Assembly: GCA_002011215.1 (NCBI GenBank)
Contig: MTML01000066.1
Coordinates: 1-32,317, forward strand
Origin: Archaeoglobus sp. JdFR-24
Lineage (GTDB): Archaea; Halobacteriota; Archaeoglobi; Archaeoglobales; Archaeoglobaceae
DNA: 32,317 nt
Direction: 5' to 3'
Position numbers and translations under genes: made by a program. The notes below the pieces were generated by a model. The model was not told the DNA's origin and searched no databases. It saw only the letters and a list, made by a program, of their open reading frames with translations. Shown piece after piece: positions 8,734-16,702 of the stretch. Positions within the stretch are counted from its first letter, which is position 1; each line of letters opens with the position of its first letter.

Positions 8734-8757
8734 ATGTTGTATGCAATGTTGTATGCA
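8734..8757. repeat. Two perfect 12-bp tandem repeats at the metallophosphoesterase promoter
   Basis: ATGTTGTATGCA occurs twice in a row (8734-8745 and 8746-8757), directly upstream of the TATA box of the metallophosphoesterase gene as read on the minus strand. The position is that of an archaeal activator or TFB-proximal site. Confidence 0.6.
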
Positions 8758-8796
8758 ATCTTTGCCGGATCGGGTGATACAAATGTTATTCAATTC

Positions 8797-9258
8797 TTAA
8801 AAATCGGTTTCAAACAAATATCTCCACATCCTCTCAAGATGGGGTTTCACATTTATCCCTAGTTCTTTGGCGTATAATAGAGCTACAACTTCAGCTGAAA
8901 GGAGTGTTCCAAAAGATTCCTGCCTTTTATTTATTTCCGAGACTATCTCAGATTTATCCTTGGAAGTTTTCTCAGCAATTAATTCAAGTATTTCTTCAAA
9001 AACACTCAAATTCATTATCCTTCTGATATCAGGTCTGAAATCAATTGGAATCTCCACAGCCCTCAGATCAAAATTTGGTTCAAGTTTCCCCTGATCAAAC
9101 GTGAGAAGACCTTTTTTTATGGCCGTCTCAACAACCTTTTTGCTCATACTGTGTGAGAACCATTTAAGGTCGAATGAAAGAACATAAGTAAGGTCAGACT
9201 TCGACATAACCCGTTTCCCTTTACTTTTGAAAGCAGCAGCTATAACCTGATGGAGCAT
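8797..9258 (-). CDS. DUF2240 family protein
   Basis: A 153-residue archaeal protein. The N-terminus (VIAAAFKSKGKRVMSKSDLTYVLSFDLKWFS, VVETAIKKGLL) reads as a winged-helix-like module and FDLKWFS is the hallmark I associate with DUF2240. The remainder is helical (FEEILELIAEKTSKDKSEIVSEINKRQ) and ends in LERMWRYLFETDF. The function is unknown; its neighbours (metallophosphoesterase, Lhr helicase, RPA-like protein, all on this strand) hint at nucleic acid metabolism. The ATG at 9258 lies about 24 bases from TTTTTAAA (9286-9279), consistent with leaderless translation. Confidence 0.85.
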   Translation of the reverse strand: MLHQVIAAAFKSKGKRVMSKSDLTYVLSFDLKWFSHSMSKKVVETAIKKGLLTFDQGKLEPNFDLRAVEIPIDFRPDIRRIMNLSVFEEILELIAEKTSKDKSEIVSEINKRQESFGTLLSAEVVALLYAKELGINVKPHLERMWRYLFETDF

Positions 9259-9278
9259 GAAGTAAGTCTCATAAAACG

Positions 9279-9286
9279 TTTAAAAA
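9279..9286 (-). promoter_or_regulatory. TATA box of the DUF2240 gene
   Basis: Minus-strand TTTTTAAA, with its centre about 24-26 bases before ATG 9258. No ribosome site precedes that ATG, which supports a leaderless message. Confidence 0.45.
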
Positions 9287-9497
9287 GTTAATGGCAACCC
9301 TCAAAACTCTTGACAGGACACCATACCATAACCATCCTGGATGATATGCTTTTGTACCGGTTATACTGATTAGTTGTATAAACACATTATGAAAAGATAA
9401 AAAGAACATTCTAAAGACCATTATGAATTTAGCCTCTGATAAATACTAACGAAAGTGTTAACTCAACCGGAAATTGCATGCCTCCAACTGACAGTCA

Positions 9498-10526
9498 CTA
9501 AAACTCATCCAGACCAAATGCTTTTAAACCAACAATCTCCAGACCTTTTCTGGTTTTCCATTTTTTGTCAGAGGGCATTGTGAGAATGTACACATTCATT
9601 CCACGTCTTATTTCTTCAGTAGTAACAGGTCCTAAAGTGTCTTTATCAATAAGGGTTATTATATCCGGTACAGTTACTCTTTCAGAATCATTCTCCACAA
9701 TCAGATACTCGTTCTGGAAAATTATTTTTGCTTTCTCCTCGCCCACAACTTCGATTTCTCCACCATAAAACTTCCTGAATTTCATTCTTTTTATATTCAC
9801 AACCTTTCCCTTTTGTAATGACCCTCCGGTGACTTTACAGATTTCTAACATTTTTAGTTCAGCAGGAGCATCAGAAATTAAAATCTCTCCTATTTTTGCA
9901 GCTTTTGTGATAGTATTTCTGATTGCAGATTTTTTCAATTCTTTACCCGTCATGGCATAGAATGAGAGCCACGAATAGCCACCCATTAGTCTTGTTATAC
10001 CTCTTGCAAACCACTCACCATAATCGCTGTTAATCGAATCCACAAATATTATATTTCCTTTCTCATCCGAAATTGCCATTGGGGTGATTGATGTCCCAAA
10101 CAAGTGAAATGTAGTCATCTGCAATTCAGGAAAAGCCCTTCCCATTCCATCAGCGTCCACTATTGGTATTCCTGAATTCAGACTGGCTACAATAGGCGTT
10201 AGCGAGTTTATTCCAGCGCCCTCTACTGGAACGATTGCATAGGTCTCTTCTCCAAAATAGTTTTCAAGCAATTTCAAAACATTTATGGCTTCTCTTCCAT
10301 TTGGTAATTTCTCTTTGAGGATTAAAGGTGATCCCATTAAAGCTACAGACAGTATTAATGCATTATTGGGAACATCATTTGGATCGATTATATAGGTAGT
10401 TTTATTTTCATTTAGCTGTTGAAGAGCCATTAGTTCAGATATGTATGTATCTCCACCTCCACCACTTCCTAGAACTTCTGCCCCTCTCGCGATCTTTTTT
10501 ACCAGTTTTTTATCAACCTTAATCAT
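9498..10526 (-). CDS. DUF917 family protein (first paralog)
   Basis: A 342-residue DUF917 protein, last gene of the nine-gene minus-strand run. It has the family's N-terminal glycine loop (AEVLGSGGGGDTYISELMALQ, residues about 16-36) and the central signature GIPIVDADGMGRAFPELQ. It shares long stretches with the second paralog at 16699-17787, including an unbroken DADGMGRAFPELQMTTFH. As I recall, this Pfam family has more recently been named for S-methyl thiohydantoin desulfurase; other members are adjacent or fused to hydantoinase/oxoprolinase subunits. Action on a hydantoin-like ring is therefore plausible but not shown. ATG 10526 has GGGGGTAG four bases upstream. It sits 23 bases after the Lrp/AsnC gene, separated from its better partner, HyuA. 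Confidence 0.88.
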   Translation of the reverse strand: MIKVDKKLVKKIARGAEVLGSGGGGDTYISELMALQQLNENKTTYIIDPNDVPNNALILSVALMGSPLILKEKLPNGREAINVLKLLENYFGEETYAIVPVEGAGINSLTPIVASLNSGIPIVDADGMGRAFPELQMTTFHLFGTSITPMAISDEKGNIIFVDSINSDYGEWFARGITRLMGGYSWLSFYAMTGKELKKSAIRNTITKAAKIGEILISDAPAELKMLEICKVTGGSLQKGKVVNIKRMKFRKFYGGEIEVVGEEKAKIIFQNEYLIVENDSERVTVPDIITLIDKDTLGPVTTEEIRRGMNVYILTMPSDKKWKTRKGLEIVGLKAFGLDEF

Positions 10527-10549
10527 ACTACCCCCAATTTATATTTAAT

Positions 10550-10993
10550 TTATATTTTAATCCTGTACTCTTCTTTTTTAGTTTTGATGATGACCGCACT
10601 CCTTGTGTCAATAACCCCTTTCATTCCCCTAATTTTCTCTATCACATCTGTAAATTCTTTTATATCTTCAACCACGAGTTTTACGATGAGATCGAAGTCT
10701 CCGGTTACTAAGTATACTTCAGTAATCTCGTCGAAAGATGATAATGTCTCAAGGATCTCGTTTTCATGATTTGGTGAGGTTTTAATTTCAATAAATGCAA
10801 AAATCTTTTTGCCAATCTTAGCGGGATCAATGACGACGATCTTTTTTTTGATTATTTTCTCCATCTTCAATCTCTGAATTCTCCTGTGTACTGTGGCTAC
10901 CCCGATATTCAGTCTATCAGCTATCTCACTAAGAGGTATATTTCCGTCTTCCTGAAGAAGTCTAAGGATTGCTTTGTCTATATCATCCAACAT
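10550..10993 (-). CDS. Lrp/AsnC-family transcriptional regulator
   Basis: From ATG 10993 the protein has 147 residues. The N-terminal helix-turn-helix is MLDDIDKAILRLLQEDGNIPLSEIADRLNIGVATVHRRIQRL, followed by the RAM/AsnC ligand-binding domain (FAFIEIKTSPNHENEILETLSSFDEITEVYLVTGDFDLIVKLVVEDIKE). Lrp/AsnC proteins sense amino acids, and the gene lies among genes for amino-acid-like substrates, so it probably controls this cluster. An in-frame TTG at 11008 would add five residues. GGCGGGA at about 12 bases upstream is a weak ribosome site. It is followed after 23 bases by the DUF917 gene. Confidence 0.92.
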   Translation of the reverse strand: MLDDIDKAILRLLQEDGNIPLSEIADRLNIGVATVHRRIQRLKMEKIIKKKIVVIDPAKIGKKIFAFIEIKTSPNHENEILETLSSFDEITEVYLVTGDFDLIVKLVVEDIKEFTDVIEKIRGMKGVIDTRSAVIIKTKKEEYRIKI

Positions 10994-11029
10994 CACTAAT
11001 CCCGCCAATATCAGCTAAATTTCTGAAGG

Positions 11030-12097
11030 TCAAATATTTTTCTCTTCTACATTATTTATACTATCTATTCCCAATCCTGGTTTTTCCGGAAGATGGATCA
11101 CTCCATTTATTACATCCATTCCACCACAAACTGGATCTTCCTTCAAAAAGAGGTGTGAATCGAGATCAACATACTGTATATTTCTAAAAGCTAAGGCAAG
11201 ATGCGCTGCAGCCGTGAGAGAGATCTTTGATTCAAGCATACAACCAACCATACAGGACAATCCTGCAGTCTCTGCTATATGAATTATTTTAACCGCTTCA
11301 GATATCCCACCACTCTTCATAAGCTTGATGTTTACACCATCCGCACAACCATGCTGTACAATCTTCAAAGCATCTCTTGCGAGATGGACACTTTCATCTG
11401 CGATAATTGGTATATCACTATTCTCCTTCACGTATTTCAAACCATCTAAATCCCAGGCTGGCACTGGCTGCTCAATAAATTCTATCTCAAACTCTTTTAT
11501 TTTCTTGATAAATTTAATAGCCGCTTTTGGACTGAATCCTTGGTTGGCATCTACTCTGATTCTAACTCCTAAATCGTTCAGAGCTTCAATTCTCCTGAAA
11601 TCCTGCTCGACATCTCCTTCTACTTTAATTTTCAGCACCTTGTACCCTCGAGATATAGCCTCAATCGCTTTTTTTCTTACGTTTTCCGGTGTGAGTATAC
11701 CAATGGTTATGTCAGTCTCTATCTCCGTTCTATAACCCCCCAGAATCTTGTAAAGGGGTTTAGAGTAATGTTTCCCTATTAAGTCATATAAAGCAATATC
11801 CAATGCCGCTTTTGCACTTGTCAATCCCACATAGGTATTTACTTTTTCATTTATCACCTCTAAGTTTAATTCCTCGCCAATTAGCAGAGAAGAAATGAAC
11901 TCAACAAAAGATAAGCATCCCTCCTGATTGTCTCCAGTAATCTTGTATGCTGGTGAGCCTTCTCCAACCCCCACAAATCCATCACTAAAAACTTTCACAA
12001 GTATATTTTTGGCGTTGGTAATTGTACCCAAAGCAATCTTGAAAGGTTCCACTAAGGACAGGTCATACCTTTCAACAACCACATCAGTTATTTTCAT
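11030..12097 (-). CDS. Enolase-superfamily dipeptide epimerase (L-Ala-D/L-Glu type)
   Basis: A 355-residue muconate-lactonizing-enzyme subgroup protein. The catalytic lysines are in KIKVE (K158) and NIKLMKSGG (K258); metal ligands are D183 (RVDANQG), E209 (IEQP) and D234 (ADES). The C-terminal barrel strand carries D-L-D (311-313), the DxD motif that in dipeptide epimerases binds the substrate amino group. It would invert the alpha carbon of a dipeptide or related N-acyl amino acid. ATG 12097 is chosen because GGGGGAG lies four bases upstream; the longer frame (12145) overlaps the neighbouring gene. It is 13 bases after the DUF6092-like gene. The exact substrate cannot be told from sequence, and an N-acylamino-acid racemase is an alternative. 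Confidence 0.85.
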   Translation of the reverse strand: MKITDVVVERYDLSLVEPFKIALGTITNAKNILVKVFSDGFVGVGEGSPAYKITGDNQEGCLSFVEFISSLLIGEELNLEVINEKVNTYVGLTSAKAALDIALYDLIGKHYSKPLYKILGGYRTEIETDITIGILTPENVRKKAIEAISRGYKVLKIKVEGDVEQDFRRIEALNDLGVRIRVDANQGFSPKAAIKFIKKIKEFEIEFIEQPVPAWDLDGLKYVKENSDIPIIADESVHLARDALKIVQHGCADGVNIKLMKSGGISEAVKIIHIAETAGLSCMVGCMLESKISLTAAAHLALAFRNIQYVDLDSHLFLKEDPVCGGMDVINGVIHLPEKPGLGIDSINNVEEKNI

Positions 12098-12110
12098 CCA
12101 ACTCCCCCAG

Positions 12111-12422
12111 TTACTCTCTTTTTTTAAGTTCTTCAGCAAAATCAAGTATTATATTATCCAGAAATTCTCTGAACTTTTCTTCTCCTTCCATCACCGAATA
12201 CTTCCCCTCATCTATCTTCTTTCTTTCTATCAACAAAAAATTATCTGCAATCTGATATTTTTCCAGTATCGAGATGAGTCTACTTGCTGCATCTACCAGT
12301 CTAAAGGGCCCATACGTTCCAGGCTCCTCAATAAGTCCTCTAGCGCTGGTCAACATGTAGCATAAAAGCTCAAAAAATTCAACATTCAATGAATCCTTTG
12401 ATTCGGCGCTCACATCAGCCAT
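12111..12422 (-). CDS. Small DUF6092-like protein of unknown function
   Basis: From ATG 12422 the protein has 103 residues; this start overlaps the nitroreductase stop by 8 bases, with GGTG seven bases upstream. The segment FFELLCYMLTSARGLIEEPGTYGPFRLVDAASRLI is very like a family I know as DUF6092 from actinobacteria; I could not confirm that without a search. The rest is helical and charged (EEKFREFLDNIILDFAEELKKRE). No membrane segment or signal peptide. The tight coupling to the nitroreductase and dipeptide epimerase genes suggests a subunit or accessory role in the cluster. Longer in-frame starts up to 12500 lie inside the nitroreductase gene. Confidence 0.75.
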   Translation of the reverse strand: MADVSAESKDSLNVEFFELLCYMLTSARGLIEEPGTYGPFRLVDAASRLISILEKYQIADNFLLIERKKIDEGKYSVMEGEEKFREFLDNIILDFAEELKKRE

Positions 12423-12930
12423 GGGTTTCACCATATCTTTCAAAAAACACAACTTCCTCTCTTCTCTTGGGTGGTAATGGCATATCATCAGAATATCCAA
12501 GGGTAATCAATAACTCGGGGACGATATATTCGGGCAAATCAAGAAGTACCTGGACTGCTTTTTGATTGAAAGATTTAACCGGACATGCTCCCAACCCAAG
12601 TTCGCAAGCCATCAACAACATGTTTTGAGAAGCCATAGCGATATCGAAAAGAGATAAACTCTCATTACCGGCTTTTCTCGCAATATTCATGTCTCTGCAC
12701 ACAACTATAATTGCTGCAGGCAGATCAAACATCCCGGGCGACATGGCCTTGATTTTTTCAATGTTTTTCCGATTTCTAACAGCAATAAACACCCATGGTT
12801 GCATGTTACCGGCTGACGGTGCCCAGATTGCGACATCTAAAATTTTTTTGATCTTTTCATCTTCAACTGGACTGTCTTTGAATCTTCTTATGCTTCTCCT
12901 TTTCATTATAATCTCAAAAACCGAATTCAT
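12415..12930 (-). CDS. Nitroreductase-family flavoprotein
   Basis: From ATG 12930 the protein has 171 residues, as usual for the family. FMN-phosphate contact RRSIRRF is at about 11-17; APSAGNMQPWVF is the next FMN-binding loop; DIAMASQNMLLMACELGLGACPVKSF and ELLITLGYSDDMPLPPKR complete the fold. These enzymes reduce nitro groups, quinones, enals or dehydrogenate rings with FMN and NAD(P)H. In this cluster it might reduce or oxidise a ring intermediate; that is inference. The longer start at 12969 would add 13 residues. The gene overlaps the next by 8 bases. Confidence 0.88.
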   Translation of the reverse strand: MNSVFEIIMKRRSIRRFKDSPVEDEKIKKILDVAIWAPSAGNMQPWVFIAVRNRKNIEKIKAMSPGMFDLPAAIIVVCRDMNIARKAGNESLSLFDIAMASQNMLLMACELGLGACPVKSFNQKAVQVLLDLPEYIVPELLITLGYSDDMPLPPKRREEVVFFERYGETHG

Positions 12931-12979
12931 ACTATCTGATTCTTTCCTATTGCGAATTCCTATTCTCACATTGATTATT

Positions 12980-13699
12980 CTACAGCTTTCTCTCCTTCTC
13001 AGGTGGTTTCATGTATGTTAGCCTGCTCTGCTTCACACCCAGCCCAAGCAAAGCTTCCATAAACTTGATTGACGCTGCAGCAGGATCAATCACCGGCACA
13101 TCACACCCATCCGCTTTCAGCATATTGTGCAAATCGTTTGCGATACCCATCATCCCTGTACAGCCAAGGATTAAAACATGAGCTCCGTCTTCTTTGATTG
13201 CCTTTAACATCTCCTCATATAAAGTCCTTTTCAGCCTGTCCTTATCGTGTAATTCAAGAACTGGTATATTAACGCTCCTTACGGATGCAAGTTTATCATA
13301 TACGCCCAATAACTTTGCAATATTCTCTATCATCGGAATTACATTTTCCAGAACTGTAACCACTGAGAACCTTTGCCCCAGTGAGCAGGCAAATAACATG
13401 GATGGTTCAGCTGCTCCAACAACTGGGATGTCAACAACCTCTCTTGCTGCTTTCACAGCTGGATCACCAAAACAATCGATAATTGCACCATTGAAACCCT
13501 GTTTTTCTGCTTCAATCACCTTATTAATTATATCTGGAGCTGCAAGAGCCTCATCATACTCGGATTCGATTGATGCTGTACCCTTATCCAGATGTACAAC
13601 ATCTATTTCTGTTTTTTCTGATGCATAAGCTCTGAATTCTTTTTCTACATCTTTATCAAAAATATCAACAATTACAGGCACTATAACTCTAATCTTCAA
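12980..13699 (-). CDS. Asp/Glu/hydantoin racemase family protein
   Basis: The 239-residue protein has the two catalytic cysteines of the family, C76 in AIIDCFGDPAV and C180 in ILGCTGMMG, related by the internal two-fold repeat. The N-terminus MKIRVIVPVIVD and the loop GAAEPSMLFACSLG match hydantoin and Asp/Glu racemases. It would invert 5-substituted hydantoins or a free amino acid without a cofactor. The start is TTG at 13699 with GGGGGTG six bases upstream. The 76-base gap to the permease gene contains AT-rich boxes, so a second promoter may serve this gene and those after it. Confidence 0.87.
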   Translation of the reverse strand: MKIRVIVPVIVDIFDKDVEKEFRAYASEKTEIDVVHLDKGTASIESEYDEALAAPDIINKVIEAEKQGFNGAIIDCFGDPAVKAAREVVDIPVVGAAEPSMLFACSLGQRFSVVTVLENVIPMIENIAKLLGVYDKLASVRSVNIPVLELHDKDRLKRTLYEEMLKAIKEDGAHVLILGCTGMMGIANDLHNMLKADGCDVPVIDPAAASIKFMEALLGLGVKQSRLTYMKPPEKERKL

Positions 13700-13775
13700 T
13701 CTCTACACCCCCATCACTCGATTCAGTTAAATATTAAATTTTATTTAAAATAAAAAATTTAAATATTACAAATAA

Positions 13776-15107
13776 TCACATCGGTATTATTTCTGGCCAT
13801 TCTCCTCTAACCTTTCTATACACCCCCGTTAATATCGCCTGTAACACCACTGCCACAATAAATGCATCAACTGCTGAAACCGTCGTCAATGTAAATAATC
13901 CGAATCCGGTTGGAGGTGGTGTGGTGCAAAATGCAACCAACGAACCTCCAGTCCAGGCTATAAACATCAATGGGCGCCACTTAGGTATTCTACTGAGGTT
14001 CTCAAACCGATAAAGGTCTCTGTGGAACAGAAAATAATCTGTTACATATACACCACCAATTGGCGGTATGGTTGCACTCAGAATCATCAGCCATTGAACA
14101 AATTTTCCATAAATTCCTGATAGTGCAATAATAATGCCGAGTGCTCCCGCAATCAGAGTAAGTTTCCATTTTGGCCATGTCCTGAATATAACTGAAAGAT
14201 TGAGTGATGCGGAGTACAGATTATTATCATTTGTCGTCCACTGTGCCAGAACTAAGACTATTATCGCTATCAATCCCCATCCAAGCCCTATCATTATTTT
14301 TACAGCATCCCATTCCCCGACTGCATGAGCTAGAATGGAGCCGAGATATACCATCATGCTGAAACCTATTAAAAACCCGAAAACCGATGCTCCAACAGCA
14401 TGTTTCCTATCTTTTGCATACCTAGATATATCAGGACCAATAACGGCTCCAACCATGAATGACCCAGCTATTATTGATGCTGCTACACCAAACGGCATTG
14501 GATCGCCTGGTGGACCTTCTGTGACGAGAGTGCCCCACGGGCGTTCATTCAGGATCCCTATCAATGAAGCCAGCAATATTATCACCATTAATGGTACAGC
14601 GATTTTACTGAGTAGTGCAATTCCTCTGTAACCATAGATGGCTGTTGCAATCATCAGAATGCCGCCAATTACAATTAAAAGTTGGGTACTTACCACCACA
14701 CCAGTAATTAAATTAATCCCGGTAACTGCAGTCTCCCCAAAGAGTCCAAGCTGGACAGCAAACCAACCATAACAACCTAAGGCCAAGATAGCAGCAGTAA
14801 TGTAAACACCAATATCTCCAAATGCAAATCTACCAATCATAGCTGTGGATAGTCCAGTATCGGCTCCAACAATTGAACATAAAGCGTTTATAATTGTTAA
14901 TACAAAACTGCCCAATATAATCGCACCAGCTGCAGATGTTAAATCGAGACCAAACCCGACAACACCTCCAAGCATTAGCGCTGCAAGACACATCCCAATT
15001 CCAACCCAAACCAAACCCATTTCAAGCCAATTCTTCCTGAGCTCTGCTGGTACGGGTTCTCTTTCGAAATCTTTAAATATTTCTTTTGTTTTAGTACTTT
15101 CACTCAA
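13776..15107 (-). CDS. NCS1-family permease (hydantoin/nucleobase-cation symporter)
   Basis: A 443-residue membrane protein with about 12 hydrophobic segments, beginning after a short cytoplasmic tail. PVPAELRKNWLEMGLVWVGIGMC and LGGVVGFGLDLTSA near the start, GADTGLSTAMIGRFAFGDIG in the first third and QWTTNDNNLYSASLNLSVIF in the second half are NCS1 features. Family members import cytosine, allantoin or hydantoins with Na+ or H+. Position 41 bases after the hydantoinase subunit gene makes a hydantoin-like ring the best guess. The start is TTG 15107, with GGAGGTG six bases upstream. Confidence 0.88.
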   Translation of the reverse strand: MSESTKTKEIFKDFEREPVPAELRKNWLEMGLVWVGIGMCLAALMLGGVVGFGLDLTSAAGAIILGSFVLTIINALCSIVGADTGLSTAMIGRFAFGDIGVYITAAILALGCYGWFAVQLGLFGETAVTGINLITGVVVSTQLLIVIGGILMIATAIYGYRGIALLSKIAVPLMVIILLASLIGILNERPWGTLVTEGPPGDPMPFGVAASIIAGSFMVGAVIGPDISRYAKDRKHAVGASVFGFLIGFSMMVYLGSILAHAVGEWDAVKIMIGLGWGLIAIIVLVLAQWTTNDNNLYSASLNLSVIFRTWPKWKLTLIAGALGIIIALSGIYGKFVQWLMILSATIPPIGGVYVTDYFLFHRDLYRFENLSRIPKWRPLMFIAWTGGSLVAFCTTPPPTGFGLFTLTTVSAVDAFIVAVVLQAILTGVYRKVRGEWPEIIPM

Positions 15108-15148
15108 TTAAAACACCTCCATATCAGACCTCATGATTATCGAACCTG

Positions 15149-16702
15149 CTAAATTTTCAAATAACCTGCAGCTTTCACTCTGATTCTGATAGCATTTCCA
15201 GGAAGGTATGCTAAGGGGATCTCATCTACGTCAACTATTTCCACCGTCTTAGGATCCGCCCCTGCTTTGATTGCTTCCTTCACAGCAATTTTTTTGCCCT
15301 CTTTCAGAACATCTTCCCTCCCCCTCTCTTCCAAAGAGAATACTTTATCTATCTCTCCACTTACCTGGGCGATCGCTGCACCTATTGCATTAGCAACCTC
15401 AAAGTTTTGTGGCTTTATAACCTTAGAGGCACCTTTTAGCTCATCTGGAAGAAGAATGCTACCGCCTCCAACGAGTATAACCGGTACTGGTTCTGGACTC
15501 GTTTTCATTCTATCTATTGCCTCTTCAACCATTAGCTTTATTTTCTCAGAAGCCTTTTCTGCAAATGGTCTGTCTATGTGTTCCAATTTCGATGGATCTC
15601 CCAATTTTACTCTACCTAAGCAGACTGCAATGTCTGTGGCAGTAAGTTTTTCACCTCCAAAAACCAGAGCTTCCTTTTCAAGTCTGTATCCCACGCTTCT
15701 TGGACCTACTTTGATATCTCCATTAACCTTTTCTACTAAACTTCCGCCTCCAAGCCCTATGGAGATTAAGTCGGGCATTCTAAAGTTTGTTCTTACTCCA
15801 CCAATCTCTACAGCAACTGAACTCTCTCTTGGAAATCCATTAACCAAAACACCCACATCAGTAGTGGTACCCCCAACATCTACAACAATAGCATTCTTTA
15901 GTCCAGATAAAAACGCTCCACCCCTCAAACTGTTCGCAGGCCCTGAGGCTATTGTCAGTACAGGATATTTTAATGCATACTCGGCAGACATTAAAGTACC
16001 GTCATTCTGAGTGATGTAAACCTGTGCATCAATCCCTTTTTCTTTCAGCGCATTCTCAAAAGATTTTACTGCAGTTTCTGCAACCTTCACCACTGCAGCA
16101 TTTAAAACTGCAGCGTTTTCTCGCTCTAACAAACCGATACTACTTATCTCATGTGAGAGTGTAATCGGAATGTTTCCCATTATCTCTCTCACTATCTCAG
16201 CTACTCTAACTTCGTGTTCATTATTAACTGGAGAGAATACTGCAGAAATTGCTACGGCTTCAACTCTATTGTCTTTAAAATCTTTGACAACTCTTTTTAC
16301 TTCTTCTTCATCCAGCGGAGCTAATTCCCGTCCGTCGTATTCATGTCCTCCGCTGACTATATACATGTGCCCTCCAATTGCGTTAACAAGATCTTCAGGC
16401 CACGAGATAAGAGGCTTTATTGAAAGCGTAGCTGGTTTTCCCACACGTATTATGCCTACTTTCGCTAAATTTTTCCGTTCTACGATTGCATTTGTACAAT
16501 GAGTTGTTCCAAGCATTGCGTATTTTATTTCAGATGAAGTGATAGAAGATTCCTTCAAAACACCTTCTAAGGCATTTAGTATACCTGTAGTGATATCTTC
16601 TGTTGTAGCCACTTTTATTTTAGCTACAGGCCTGTTATCACCATCCAAGATTACCGCATCGGTATTTGTTCCACCGACATCTATACCCAGTCGATAAATC
16701 AT
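15149..16702 (-). CDS. Hydantoinase/oxoprolinase family subunit (HyuA-like)
   Basis: The 517-residue protein has the actin-like ATPase layout of the family: GIDVGGTNTDAVIL (6-19), GTTHCTNAIVERK (about 70-82), VDVGGTTTDVGVL in the middle, IGLGGGSLVEKV and PVILVGGGSILLP near the end. Family members open hydantoin or 5-oxoproline rings with ATP, usually with a HyuB partner. No HyuB is present in the window. ATG 16702 overlaps the stop of the DUF917 gene by four bases (ATGA) and has GGGGGAG upstream, so the two proteins are probably made together; DUF917-hydantoinase fusions known elsewhere support this pairing. Hydrolysis of a hydantoin-like ring is likely; the real substrate is unknown. Confidence 0.9.
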   Translation of the reverse strand: MIYRLGIDVGGTNTDAVILDGDNRPVAKIKVATTEDITTGILNALEGVLKESSITSSEIKYAMLGTTHCTNAIVERKNLAKVGIIRVGKPATLSIKPLISWPEDLVNAIGGHMYIVSGGHEYDGRELAPLDEEEVKRVVKDFKDNRVEAVAISAVFSPVNNEHEVRVAEIVREIMGNIPITLSHEISSIGLLERENAAVLNAAVVKVAETAVKSFENALKEKGIDAQVYITQNDGTLMSAEYALKYPVLTIASGPANSLRGGAFLSGLKNAIVVDVGGTTTDVGVLVNGFPRESSVAVEIGGVRTNFRMPDLISIGLGGGSLVEKVNGDIKVGPRSVGYRLEKEALVFGGEKLTATDIAVCLGRVKLGDPSKLEHIDRPFAEKASEKIKLMVEEAIDRMKTSPEPVPVILVGGGSILLPDELKGASKVIKPQNFEVANAIGAAIAQVSGEIDKVFSLEERGREDVLKEGKKIAVKEAIKAGADPKTVEIVDVDEIPLAYLPGNAIRIRVKAAGYLKI

